Assembly: GCF_051622035.1 (NCBI RefSeq)
Contig: NC_135356.1
Coordinates: 13,626,079 to 13,690,078, forward strand
Source of the DNA: Arctopsyche grandis
Taxonomy: Eukaryota; Arthropoda; Insecta; Trichoptera; Hydropsychidae
DNA: 64,000 bases
Direction of reading: 5' to 3'
In this document: positions 46,600 to 59,307 of the stretch, one piece after another
Layout of the letters: each line of letters begins with the position of its first letter
How positions within the stretch are numbered: position 1 is the stretch's first letter
Position numbers and translations under genes: made by a program
Notes under the pieces: model-generated
Seen by the model: only the letters and a program-made list of their open reading frames with translations
Databases searched by the model: none
Told to the model about the DNA's origin: nothing

Positions 46600-46957
46600 T
46601 GAGAGACAGTATCCACTGTCTGAGCGCATTCGTGGGTGAAAAATAGAGACCCCGGATTAGGCTATCGGGACCCAGTAAGTGCCCGAAAAAATGATACGCT
46701 GGAGTTCTCACAGACCTGGGCGAATGCGTGCGTAAACAATAGACTCGCCAAGGTAAACCTTTATGTGTCTAGACAATAGACACATTAATGGTTTGGAGAA
46801 GCTGTGCTGTGCAACTTTTCCTTTATAAGGATGTACACACGGTAGATCAATTTATTCTGGAGTGAGCGGTGGTTCCGCCTGGACCTCTGGGATCGTTGAA
46901 TAAATGCTGTGAAGCGATTTTGGACTTCCATTTGGATCCTGAACCCACCCCTACGCA
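46600..46957 (+). mobile_element. Solo-LTR-like element, copy 1
   Basis: 358 bp beginning TGAGAGACAGTATCCACTGT and ending ...CCCACCCCTACGCA. Inside are a TATA-like CTTTATAAGGATG, TCTGGAGTGAGCGGTGG and an AATAAA in GTTGAATAAATGCTGTGAAG, the promoter and poly(A) order expected of an LTR. Colinear with 62165-62480. No gag/pol between them and no clear target duplication, so solo LTR is an inference. Confidence 0.55.
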
Positions 46958-47223
46958 AAATATTAAATAATAATAATAATTAATCAATCAATTGAAAGTA
47001 AATTTATGGCAGCCGGTGAAGTAGTTCTATTCACCGAACATACATACAGTGACGATGTAGGGAGGCTGCTCGCATACTGAGAATGGCCTTTTAAGGTACG
47101 TGCCCTTTTAAGAACATCTGCGACGCTCTTTTAAGAACATCTGAATGAATGTGTGTGTGGGTCCCGCGCATCTGACGCTGAAGCCACCCGTTTCAACTCA
47201 ACCGCTCAATATCAGGAGCACAT

Positions 47224-47335
47224 ATCAGACGGTCAGGCCCCTACTTCCCTGCGTATCCTTGACACGATCTATCGTCACGCCACATCCTTATGCATAGCTT
47301 ATACTACTGGCATTCTAAATAAAACATATCCACAT
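47224..47335 (+). repeat. Low-copy dispersed repeat (CTTGACACGATCTATCGTCA)
   Basis: Matched in inverse orientation at 45165-45255 (GTGACGAGCGATTGTGTCAA, CCAGGAGTATTATGCATAGG). Its GC content exceeds that of the surroundings and it lies downstream of two CTTTTAAGAACATCTG copies (47103-47144). Possibly another LTR fragment. Confidence 0.5.
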
Positions 47336-47427
47336 ACCCACATACCCACAAAGATACATCACGTCCGTTTTAATATACATACATATATAATGCTATATGT
47401 CGTACTACTAATTGAGAAATTTGTGAG

Positions 47428-47600
47428 CTGATTTTGAACCACTTCCACTCTTCCGATCGCTTTGATATTTTACCGACATACTTAGTTCTCATTGAAGTAA
47501 GCAAATGTCTCCGACATGACGCTAGAGCAATTTAATCATTAAAATTTCATCAGAATCGTCTGTCAGATCGACGTGATGACAGCTGGTTAATCGTGAAAAG
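47428..47600 (+). repeat. Dispersed repeat family B, copy 3
   Basis: CTGATTTTGAACCACTTCCA, CGCTTTGATATTTTACCGAC, TCATTGAAGTAAGCAAATGT and CAGATCGACGTGATGACAGC, in the order seen in the other copies. Confidence 0.65.
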
Positions 47601-48551
47601 ATTCACGCCACCCATTCGCAACTTCAAATTATATTTTTCAGTTTTGAGAAATGGCGATTTGAATATTGGTCACCAAGGTCGTGTGTTTAATCTGGTCTCA
47701 ACTTAGTCTCAATTTAAAAATGACTTTTTTATATATGTACAGTTTATGTCGCAGGGACAGAATCACATTCGAATTTAGATTTTGTTAATAATAATATATT
47801 AGAACAATCACTAGAGCGTTCATCTTTTCTCAATTCGCTTGACAGTCAATTATCCACGACCGAGAGTGGCGATTGTACAAATTCTTGTGTAGAATTGCGC
47901 AATGGCGACGTGTGTTCGTCTTTAGCACGCATTTGACTTTCTAATGCCCTAATTGCAAACGCGTTGACTACCGAAACGGTTAATATAATAATCTTCACAA
48001 TCAAACGATGGGAAAATGCAAAGTTGGATACAAAATGCACGGTGAATGTACAAATGCACATTAGAGCGGTTCTCACTTTACTGAAAAATTATGATCCGAT
48101 TTTTTTTTTAATTTAGCATACGTAAATAATTCCAATGACAATACAATATTTGAGTGGGTCACCGGCCCCTTCCATCAAAGTGATTCCAACCGTCTGAAAG
48201 AGTTCACGAAAAATGGTATTGGGATACAAAAATGCGTTCGACGTTATGTTTTCTTTTTAAAATATGTTTGTGAATACATAAAAAATTAAAGATATTGTAA
48301 TATATGTATAATATGTTGACAGGTAGATGACAATGATGGTTACACGAACACGTGCACTCTGACTGATTGGGATAGTGTCCTTTTCTGCACACCCGGTCGA
48401 CCCCTACGGACCTTCACGGTTTAATTCCCTCTCGTCTAGATTCATATTTTTTTTCACTATTTATGTGTCGAGGAAAACAGAAACGAAAATTGATAAAACC
48501 ATATAACTCGTATAAAACAGTTGGTTATTATTATTATTTTTAATTTTTAAT

Positions 48552-48905
48552 ACTTGGGAAAAGCGGCATAGCTGATGGACTCACTTTTATATTTTCCCAT
48601 GATGCCATATTAGGGTTGCCCCTGAGCGACATCTATGGTATTAAGCTTGTACATACATATATAAATTTGAAATTAAATTCAAATAGAAGGTATATTGGTT
48701 TTTAAATTTGACTAGGAACCGTTTTAACAATAAAATCAGATAGATTGGCAAACTCTGATAGGAAACGATCGACTTGAAGTCTGAAATATTCAAGACTGAC
48801 CAGCAGCACAACAGATAATACTCGGAATAAATTCTGTTCAATCGAGGTCAACCCACGGGATTGAACCCGGAAACTTCTTGGTAGTTAACATTAGGGTAAT
48901 CACCA
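48552..48905 (-). repeat. tRNA-derived SINE, family A, copy 4
   Basis: Full-length-looking inverse copy: tail ACTTGGGAAAAGCGGCATAG at left, body CTGACCAGCAGCACAACAGA, head CCCACGGGATTGAACCCGG (B box on the - strand) and GGTAGTTAACATTAGGGTAA at right. Confidence 0.75.
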
Positions 48906-51900
48906 AGCTGACTTATTATTTATTTATTAGACTACATCAAAAGTAAAATAATTACATATTTGTAACATATGGAAATTCTTCAAAATTAATTCGATTTAAT
49001 TTTGAAAGGTTTCCATGACATTTAAATACTTTAAATTTCTTTTGTATGGTTTTTGAAAAAATGAAATAAAAAATATTTTGGTAAAACAATTTTTAAAATA
49101 TACGATTTGAAATGCTTTATCTTTAGAATCAGAATTTCCTACCTTAAAGTAAAAAAACAATTATTGAAATAAAAGTGTTAATCGCAAAACAGCTTTTGAG
49201 CATCTTGGGGGTCGCAAAATGTATTTTTTCTATATGAGAGTGAAGCTAATCTCAATTTAATGGGGGACAACGACTTATAGGTATTTAAAAAACACATTAT
49301 ATAAAATATTAGTATACATATTTTCAAGATGAGAACATCAGAAATATGTTTAATACTGTCTTTTCACCAATGCTACCTATCAAAAACATGCGCCGCAGGC
49401 GAAAAAATCAAATATCCCAAGTGTAAATACATATATCTATGTATGAGCCGTTATATTTAAAAATGGCATAAGTCCACTTTTCTTAATTTTTAGTACTGAA
49501 TGTAAAATAAAAATGCTCTATGGTAAAAGGGGATAACAGGAATAAGGCCAAGTCATAAGTTTCGTTGTATATTTTAATCAAAACTCGTATACGGGAAAAA
49601 GTTGCAAAATTCCGAAGTCATATTGCAAGTTATGTGATTTAATATGAATTCAAAAGATATATGCTCCTTGGAAAGTTCTCAAATAAGGGCCCCCTCAAAA
49701 GTTAATAAAGATTTATGTACATTTGTTAATGCTTATAGCGAGTTTTCACATTTTCGCGTCTTGCGTTTTCTACGTATCGTAAGATTTGCCGCTCAAGTTA
49801 CATAGTTTCCGCAGCTGGAAGTTTTACGAGAGCTGATGCATATTGCACAATATGCATCTCGAGTATAGAATTTCCCGGTTCAAGGTACAAAGTATACGTC
49901 GATAGTTGGTTTTAATTAAATTTGTTAGTTTCTATACAAATACACATGTATTTAAAATAATTTAACGTTCACGAGAATTGTAATCGTAACACAACGAGTG
50001 TAAATTATTATTAAAGCATAGTTTACTCTTTGAAAGGATGTTAATTTATTTCCGGTAGAATTTGAAAGTTGGGATCTAAAGTCTAGTATATGTACATATA
50101 ATATATCCGAAAACTTTTCAAGAACATAAATTGTTAATCCGATGATTAGCTGAATTTTCAGGGAATATCTCAGGTACATAGTTTCATAACATTTGATAAT
50201 AATAGTGTTTCTGCGTTGAAAATTGTTACATGAAAATTTTTCGTTCGTGTTTGAAAGATATAAAAAATATAGCATTAAAGCGAAGTAGTGCAAATATATT
50301 ATATTTTATATATTTACAACATTTTGTGGGTTAAGAAAATATGTAGGTATATAATATTTGAAAAAAATGCCAAAAAAATATGATTTATGTAAATAAATAT
50401 ATGTATGTAATTAACTGTAAATATTTGACTTTTCTTTATATGTATGTATGTACAAATACCAAAATTTTGGGAAATTAACAAATTCTCATTTCTATTTAAA
50501 TTTTAATATTCGTTTTTATTCCAGCACTTTGATGTTCAAAATAAAAATAAATTGATATATTTACAGGTTTAGTTCCAAAAACGACTATTATTAAATGTAT
50601 TTAATTGTATCTTGTGTATCAGATTTTAATAAATTGGTTTTAAGAAATATTTAATTTTCTCAAAAATAAAGATTTAATCAATTTAATTTATTCAGTTAAT
50701 ATATAAATATTATTAACAATAATTAATTGGAAATTAAAAGTTATTTGTGTCGATATATTTTATGTTTTAAATTAATTTTTGTATATGATCTTGAATATTG
50801 GTATCATCTATAAGATTAAACATTCGAACAACACTCCTAAATATACATATGTATGTACATATGTATATTTGCTATAGTAAAATTGAATTGCTACGAAATT
50901 TCGACAAAAAAAGTGGAATTTGTGTTTTTGATTACATTATATTATATATAATGTAATGTAATGTTTTTGATTACATTATATTATATATATTATATATATC
51001 TACATACGTATGAATTGGTACTTAATATTAAAATTATACAAAAAAAAATTATATGCAGTTCAAATTTATTTTAAAACTTTGAGGAAATTCTTACAAAATC
51101 TTGGCACAACTTTACTTTGGGGCACAAACTTTTACTATTAATTGAATATTTTAATTTATTTGTTGTTTGTATTAAATGGAAAAACGGTAATTTTGATATT
51201 TTACTAAATGGACTTATTCGAAAATTGTGAAAAAGATGATATGAGGAGAGGGGTGCTCATAGCTTGTTTGCCTCTAGGCGTAACTACCCTAGCTACGGCT
51301 CTGCTTTGGGCATATCTTTTATGTCCCAAAATAAAGATGATTGGTATTATCGAGTAACATTAAAATTTTGTGGTTAAAAAAACAGGAAAACAAATCGTGT
51401 AAAATATGGACAGTTTCATGGTAAGTCCAAAAATTAGGAAATAAAAAACCCCAAGTAGATAAATAACATTCATATAATAATCATGTATAAATTATTCAAA
51501 CAAGTCATACGTAAATTATAATTCGTCGCACTTGAGGAAAACCGATTTAGATGAATACAACGATCTAATGGCCCACGTATTTAATGTCTTGGAAATACCT
51601 GTCTATACTTAATATTTTTTTACATTCATTGAAAATTTGACTTCTCATTGAGTAAGATCCGGCTGTTACAACAGTTGCGAAGTTCACTCAATGAAATTCA
51701 TCAGAAAAAAAAACTACGTACTACGTACTATTTTAATTGTTGAGCAACGTGCTCTGAATGAATTATATTATATTACATTATAGATGATTTTTTTTTTTGA
51801 CCCGGCTCGGCAATGATTCGGTTATGAAAATGAAAAGTGGGTTAAATATTTTACATAATAACCGCTTCCTCTTGTGAGATTTTTTTTCATCTGCGAGTAT

Positions 51901-52065
51901 TCCGACGAATGCTTCAAAGTGTAATGGATTTGTGTATGAAGAATAATTGCCGATTACGAATTTTGACCGCGTTTTGTAACACTTAAAATTTGATATACTT
52001 ACTTACGTCGTGAAATTGAAAGTTCATCAGTTCACGGTCCGGTATATGTACCTATATACATATGT

Positions 52066-52350
52066 CACAGCGAAATTGTATTTCAAGTGAAAATATGTTT
52101 TCACTGACATTTCAGTGAAATCATAAACAGTTTTAGGGTTGGTTTTATTCATTTAAGATTAGATTTTTAGGGTTGGTATTATTTAAGGGTTAGGATAGGC
52201 TACGTTACGTAAGGGTTGGTCCTATTCATTTAAGATTGGGTTATTAGGGTTAAATTTATGTAGTTAAAAGTTGTAAATTCATTGTTTGATACATTTTCAC
52301 TGCTTGAATTTGTGAAAATATATTTTCACTTGAAATATGCTTTCACTGTA
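52066..52350. mobile_element. Inverted-repeat element with internal TTAGGGTTGG minisatellite
   Basis: Termini of about 40 nt pair (CACAGCGAAATTGTATTTCA with TACAGTGAAAGCATATTTCA read inversely; both contain AAGTGAAAATATRTTTTCAC). Between them are about three imperfect copies of TTAGGGTTGGTYTTATTCAT followed by TTAAGATT. Confidence 0.65.
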
Positions 52351-52362
52351 TATAATCTATTA

Positions 52363-52590
52363 TAATATATTATATAATTTCGAAAGAGACTTTGTATGTA
52401 AGTATCTTTGGTTGGGAACTTCGTAAACAAAACAACGTGTCTATGACGACAATTCAATTGGTTGAGTATTATATTTTTTTCGATTCAAATAAATTGAATA
52501 AAAAACCAAATGAATATTTACTATTAGATTCGCCATGTTTAAGCTGTTTATATTACAAATACTGAGCGAAGCCGGGTAATACAACTGGTA
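52363..52590 (+). repeat. Dispersed repeat family C copy
   Basis: TATAATTTCGAAAGAGACTT at the left, CGCCATGTTTAAGCTGTTTA and GAGCGAAGCCGGGTAATACA at the right. Immediately follows the inverted-repeat element at 52066-52350. Confidence 0.7.
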
Positions 52591-53205
52591 TATAATAATA
52601 ATGGATTTCAAAAGTAGTTCGAACAATTACAATGACTTGCGAAATGTTTGCTCAAAAGACATAAACGTAATACCAGAAGTGTTTGTTTTGTACACATTTG
52701 CGGATATCGAAATATTCGCAATTGAATTTGATTAAAATAGAAAAATCCCCGGTTTTGTTTTGGAATATTTCTGACGTAATATTCAAATGATGGCCAGTTT
52801 TGATTTTAATATAACTTAATGAAAAATTTTGTATGGTAATGTCTTTAAAATAAAATTGAATACGGTCTATTATTTTTTGATTATAATTAATGGCGAATTG
52901 CGTTTTAATATTTTATGTAGGTACTATTAATATCATGTTTATATCTGTTTATGACCGTAAGTTTAATTTGCTTATGAGACAAGTCTAAGGATTCCAAAAA
53001 TGCCGACAATTGTCACTACCAGTTCTACTAAAATATAATTGTCCACTTTATGATAAAATATTAATAAATTAATTATAGTTAAATTGTCGGTAAATCAATG
53101 ATTATTTTAACCAATTACATTCCCAATTACAAAAATACGGAATTAATCTCTGGTGTTCGTACGATTTTTTCGGCACACTTAATCTATGATTTAAAATTTA
53201 TGATA

Positions 53206-53693
53206 CACTAGCTGTATTACCCGGCTTCGCTCGGTATTTGTTATATAAACCGCTTAAACATGACTAATCTTATAGTAAAAATTTTATTAAATTGATTTGA
53301 ATAGTTTTTATTATAAAATTTATTTGAATACTCATTTGTTTTTTTTTATTAAATTGACTGTCACGAACAAACAAACATACATATGTACATATATAGTAAG
53401 TCTCTTTCCAAATTATATGAATACCAGAATCCGGCACCTGCGCCCCTTAGGACTTCACCGCCGGAGGATTCACCCCCTAGGGCTCCGCCCCCGGCGTGAA
53501 GGCGGCTTCGCCCTCGGCGCCTTTGCCCCCGGGGACTTCGAATCCTTTGAATCGAAAAAAAAAAATCGGCGCCTATGAATCGAAAAAAAAAAATTGAATT
53601 CGTCGTCTACGAACGAAGGTTACATACATATGTATATGCATACATACATACATATATGCAAAGTCTCTTTCCAAATTATATATTAGATTAAGG
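53206..53693 (-). repeat. Dispersed repeat family C copy with GC-rich insert
   Basis: Starts ACTAGCTGTATTACCCGGCT and ends AAGTCTCTTTCCAAATTATA and TATTAGA. An internal second end (53399-53418) and a strongly GC-rich stretch (53430-53530) are present. The 93-codon frame at 53297-53578 crosses this insert and is not a recognisable protein. Confidence 0.6.
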
Positions 53694-56600
53694 GGCTCTT
53701 TTGAATAGCAGGTCAAACGGGATATTTAGTGTTGATTTATTCTTCGGCTAATCCATACAAGCTAGCTGATACAATGCTTTTTTCTATATTCAAAACAATT
53801 TGAAAGTTTAAATTTTTATATTTCGGTACTTCTGGTAGACCCAAAAGTTTAATTTTTAACAAAAATTGGTTGAAACGGTTTCGGGAGTACCGGTATTAGA
53901 ATGCCTAAAAACGAGTAATTTGAGTAAAAATCAATGTGAAAAATTGCATTTTTTATATATGAATTTATGAATGCTTATTTGTATGAATGTTCATTTGTAA
54001 AAAAAATATTTTGAATTATTTTTTACAATTTAATTTATATTTCATTGAATTCGATCAAGCCCGGCGTTGCTTGATCGAATTAAAGTAAAAAAATTTTTTT
54101 TCGAAGGTTTCAAATGCTTTCAAAAGCAGTCTATGGTATTAATTAGATTAAAATGACATGTTTGATGATCTATATTTGAAAACTGTTTATTTTGATTGAC
54201 ATATGTATGTACATACAATCATATAAAACAGATATTTATTTATTTAGTAAAAATATTTTTTTACTATATAAAATAATCTTAAAATTTACGTATAGGAGAA
54301 ATAATTTTTTATATTGATTACATATTTAAGCTGAATCTGAATAAGATTTTATAATATTGAAAAAATATATAATTTTAGATATATTAAAAAAAATAGTCAT
54401 TATCTTATTTACGCTCGGTGGATATGAATTAAATATCCAAAGTGAATGAAAAACTAAGATAAATTTGACTGGCAGGTGTATGGTAATGTTTAAATTGAAA
54501 TTATCGTGTGCACGTGCTAAATTTGTAAACGAGTCTTTAGCTGTGTTTGTACTATTTGAGTTTGGTCAAAATTTACTTTGGCGCTCGAAATAAACCCGAA
54601 TCAACACTACAACTTCTGACAGAATTGAGTAATACAAGCGATTAATCTCCAGCGTACAGTTTCAGCGAGGAGATAATCGAGTCATTAATTCAAAACGAAT
54701 TTGTGTAATCGGACGCTGTGGATTTCCGTCCATAAACGAAGTTCGATCACCACTTGGGGTCTGTTACAATATTTCATGCATATAAAATAGTATTGTTGTG
54801 TCAAACTCGGGCGCACGGGCCGCATGCGTCGATTCATACACTTACATTATTAGTAACACTTTATTTTTTACTAAAGAGTCGACGATTTAAAGCGAATCGT
54901 GTTTAGATGACGAGTTAATACCTGAAGTATATAAACATCTTATTGTAATCACTGAGACTCTTTACAAGTTTAATAGAAATTCTGTCATAGAATCTCCTGA
55001 TTGGTTTGTTAGTTAATATCTTCGACTAGTGCAATGTAGTTTTGGGATTGAAGTCTTTTCAGGTTAGGAAACATAGATGAGCGTGTTATAAATGATTTTT
55101 AGTGTTTTATTTTGGATTATCTGGAATTTTGGATGAATTATACCATACATTGCCAATGTGATATATTATAAATAAAAATTATTAAGAATAAATAACGAAA
55201 AAAAATGATTAAAAATCAATTGTATATTATCGAAAATGTTACTACATTTGTACATACATCAATTGTAATTTTTTTTTATAAATTTGAAAAATGTGACTGA
55301 ATATTTCTTCAAAATAATAAACACATCATGTTAAATCTTTAAAATCATTAAAAATCACAAGTATACAATTAACTATCCAGTAAAGTTTTACTACTCCGAT
55401 TTTGCAATAGTTTATTTTTGTAAATAGCAAAAAAGAAATGCTTATTTTTATATCATAGTTTCAATAAAAAGAAAATCGAGTATTTTACACTACACATTAT
55501 AGAAGTAAAACTTACATAAAATCTACATAAAATGTTGCAATGTGGAGGAGAGGGGGAGTGAGGGAGTTGAATGGGGGGGGGGGGAGAATTTCAGTTCCAT
55601 TTTTTTCAAAAATGAAACTATCACATATTTTTTTCCAATATGTATCTCATCGATACATATTTGAATGATTTAATAATTGGATTCAAATGGAATTGCTCTC
55701 AATCGTATCCGGAATTGACTCGTTTTGAAGAAGGGAAACTCTGACGTAGTAAATCAAGCATTCGAAGGGGAAAATACATACATACATATAATATATTATC
55801 CATACAAACGAATCGATCCAAAGTGTATATTTCACCGTGAAGAATGGCCAATTTAAGACTTTTAAACAGTTAGATAGGATCTAAAGCTATTCCAAAAGGA
55901 GAGATTACGTCTAAATTTCCCAGAAAACCCTCCGCAGTGATAAATAGCACATCTACATATGTATAGATAAGCGAAATCAAACGTATTTCAGTTTATCATT
56001 TGAGTATTTCCAACATAATTGATTTAAGATAATGGAGGTTCTGGTTGGTGGATTTGTACCCTATTTTATGTACGGACGAAATACCAGTCATAAGTATTAC
56101 CAGATGCTCAGCATTTAATATATGTATGTAAATGTGTATAATGATTTGAATTTAGCGAGAGGAATCTCGTCTTGCTTTATGGATGCAGTTCGTGCAATTT
56201 TCATTCGTTTCCTGAAAGGCACTTTGACACAAAGAAAATCGAGAGATACGGTTTTCCAACGGGTTAGTATCGCTTTGAAGCTTCTCTGGCTTCATTTCGT
56301 ATTGCAGATTGAATATTTGCATTTTGTTTCAAAGCTTACATTTCAAAACCGTTTAAAATTAATTTAACATTGCCTATGTAAGCATGGTTTTGGTTCTTTA
56401 GAACTATGATTTTTAATTCATCAAACTGTATATACTCTTGTATAGGTTTTAAACTATATTTAAAAGTTTAAATGCTGAAATATTGCAAAATTGTCTTGAA
56501 TTTCGCGTTCCTATTTGAGAATTACTTCATAAACCAATTATGTATCTTAGCAGATTTTGCGCAAGGAATTTTAAAGGCACATACAGTTAAAGCTGGAACT

Positions 56601-56790
56601 CAATTATGAGGGGCGGATTTCCAAGCCATAGGGGGTTGAACGAATTTGCTATCTGCTACACTATCTGGGTCAGTCAGAGGGCACATGTGCATATAAATAT
56701 GCGATTTATGTCTTACCGGTATCCATCTATACTCTACAACTATTTCAATATTTTTTTTGCATTCGTAAACCTATTTAAAAAAAACTCTCT

Positions 56791-57005
56791 CACGGTTGCG
56801 TTAATGCTCACTACAAAGAGGTTGCCTGGTTCGATCCCATGGATTGACCTAGATTGGAAATAATTCAATCGGGGTATTTTTGTAGTGCTGCTGGTCAGAC
56901 TTTCAGAGTTTGCTAATTTATCTGATTTTATTGTTGAAACAGTTCCTCATAAAATTGGCAAAAATCATCTTATCCATTATTTGAATATAAGATTTCAAAA
57001 TTTAT
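56791..57005 (+). repeat. tRNA-derived SINE, family A, copy 5
   Basis: Best-preserved head: ACGGTTGCGTTAATGCTCAC and CCTGGTTCGATCCCATGG (B box GGTTCGATCCC), then GATTGACCTAGATTGG and GCTGCTGGTCAGAC. A tail fragment of the same family lies at 57580-57640. Confidence 0.75.
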
Positions 57006-57029
57006 AATCTATTAATTTGATTGAAGGAC

Positions 57030-57300
57030 TATTGGACAAATGGACACTCGGCCGGTGGACACTAGACTGACGAATATTTGGCTAAACGGACATTAGGTTG
57101 ATGAAATTTGGCCGAACGTAAACTAGGTCGGTAGAAATTTGGCCGAATGCAATTTTTAATTGTTTAAATTTATTAAAAATCAAATTTTAAAGAAGCTGGG
57201 GTGACACCATAGTAATGTATCTGATTTTAGTGAGTTTTGAGTAATTTCGATACACAATTAGCCAAATGTCTGGTCCAAAAGTGTCCATTCGGCCAAAAGT
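57030..57300. repeat. Degenerate short-repeat block (GGCCGAA / GGACACT words)
   Basis: Many near-copies of AATTTGGCCGAACGNAAACT and GGACACTNGRCC. The inverse-complementary word TGTCCATTCGGCCAAA lies at the right end. Class unknown. Confidence 0.5.
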
Positions 57301-57317
57301 CTGCGTACGATAAATTT

Positions 57318-57575
57318 ATATATGAGTCGTTATATTTGAAACCGGCATAAGTCCACTTTTCGTCATTTCGACAAATAAATCGCAAAACATTAAATATAAT
57401 GTTTTGCGTTTAACAATATTTAAAAATACTGGTGGCCTGCAATACGTTAATTCCGCTTATCTGAGATTCTGGACATATCGAATAACAATTTGTGAACTAC
57501 ATCAAACAGAAATAGTGTTTTTGGAACTGAAAATTGGACTTCCGTCACTTTCAAATATAACGGCTCATATGTATG
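57318..57575. mobile_element. MITE-like element with about 45-bp inverted ends
   Basis: Left end ATGAGTCGTTATATTTGAAA then GGCATAAGTCCACTTTTC. Right end inverse: ATGAGCCGTTATATTTGAAA then GAAGTCCAATTTTC. A single end of the same type occurs at 49440-49490. Confidence 0.65.
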
Positions 57576-57732
57576 TATGTACAAGTTTAATACCATAGAT
57601 GTCGCTTAGAGCAACCCAAAAATTAAATTATAGGAAAAATATAAAATTGAGTACATCTGCTACTCCAAGTACTAAATAATTTTTACTTTTTTTTTTTGAT
57701 TTTCTAATTTAAATTTTAAATTTTTTTAAATC

Positions 57733-57939
57733 TTTTTTTTTTTTTGATTTTTAAATGCTTTTTATTATTACGAAATTATGTTCACAATACATCTTATATC
57801 TATTTCAATAGCTACTGATCTACTGATCATTTTCTATTTTACAATTTAATTTAATTTGGTTAGTAATCATAGTATTATATTATTCGAATGTTAATCTACA
57901 GCATAATAGGAAGAAGACCTCAAAAAGCTATTTACAATC
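57733..57939 (-). mobile_element. 5'-truncated LINE copy, copy 3
   Basis: Inverse copy of 36430-36634, starting with a T-run (poly(A) on the - strand) followed by GATTTTTAAATGCTTTTTAT. Confidence 0.75.
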
Positions 57940-58690
57940 ATTTTTAAATCATTTAAAATTTGAGTCCCACTATATGTACATATATAGAATTACTTATTAA
58001 GAGTGGCCAACACCCAATGTATGTATGTCAATATGCAGATCGAAAAGTGTTTTCATCTCTGGATTTTTCTCATGCCCGATATTTGATAAATCCGCTAAAA
58101 TTAATTTTAAATTAAAACGTACCTTAAAAAAATATATTTTTAAGATCAGAGTCTGAGTGGTGTTTTTTTAACGACTCCACAACCTTGTTAATAAATGCAA
58201 ATACAATTCGAGATTTGACTCTTCACTTAAAAAAAAAAACATTCACCAATCGACGGTTGTCAAAAGATTACTCATGTGGGTTGGATCTTTTCGGCATAAC
58301 TACATCTATATAACATATGTACATATGTACATTGCGCCACAAGAGTGGACTGGTTCCCAGTGGCCGTGTTTGGACTGGCCGTTGAGTGTTACTGAAAGAG
58401 AAAGGTTTGGGGATCGCGACCCGGTTTCGTCTTGGACCAAACATACACATACGCGAACCACCTGTAGCCGACTTGATTTTTTTGCCGGGCATCACGTTGC
58501 ACTCGGTTGCATCAACCGTCACCTTTCACGTGGATCGGATGAAACCGTTCCGTGGAGTCATCACTGGCGGTCGATAGATGGCATAGCATTACAACCGTTT
58601 TGGTATTATGAATACGAATGCACGAGCTTGATTAAAAGTTATAAATTAAACTTTTATAGGTTATAATCGCTATACGTAGACTATAGGATA

Positions 58691-59091
58691 CAGAGGTGTG
58701 ACACAATGGATGGACCACTAAGGTTAAATAGTAAAACAGGCTACTGAATGCAAATATATATTTTTTTTAAAACACGTGAACAATTTTAATATAAACTAGT
58801 AATAAACAAAAAAAGGTTTATTAATGAAATAAAATTTAAATAAATACTTTAAGTCTTATGTGAAATAAAATATGATTTTTTTTCCCGAAACGTCTTGACA
58901 CCGCCAAAGGCGAAAAACTGCTAATTGACCGATTTTGCATCCCCCTTCGACCCCTTTTTTTTTCTTTTCAACTTGAGTCACTACCTGAACCCTAACTAGC
59001 ATATTCAATCTCAAATTTTTGTTCATATTTGCATTCAGTAGCCTGTTTTACTATTTAACCTTAGTGGTCCATCCATTGTGTCACACCTCTG
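58691..59091. mobile_element. 401-bp Tc1/mariner-type MITE with perfect 67-bp TIRs and TA duplication
   Basis: 58691-58757 and 59025-59091 are exact inverse complements (starting CAGAGGTGTGACACAATGGA). The element is bounded by TA on both sides (58689-58690, 59092-59093). The interior is AT-rich apart from a patch at 58886-58970, with no transposase. Identical ends indicate a recent insertion. Confidence 0.85.
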
Positions 59092-59307
59092 TATAGTAGC
59101 GTTAGACTTACGAGAACCAAACATGCATTCGTGCAATGTGTTTTAAAATTGTAAGGACGTAAAATAATTTCTTTATTTTTATTATAGTTTAATATTTTGA
59201 TTTAATAATTTCTATATTTTTTATTAATTTGATTACAATATACATAGGTAATTCAATCAAAGGTCTTTAATAATATCTCTGTAAATTTCTGAAATGTCAT
59301 CTTCTTT

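Noticed and set aside
52120..52260. TTAGGG-containing repeats as an interstitial telomere.
   Set aside because: The unit is longer than a telomere repeat and imperfect, and it lies inside an inverted-repeat element; insect telomeres are usually TTAGG.
53297..53578. 93-codon frame with an Arg/Pro/Gly-rich end.
   Set aside because: Crosses the GC-rich insert of a family C repeat; frame preservation looks accidental.
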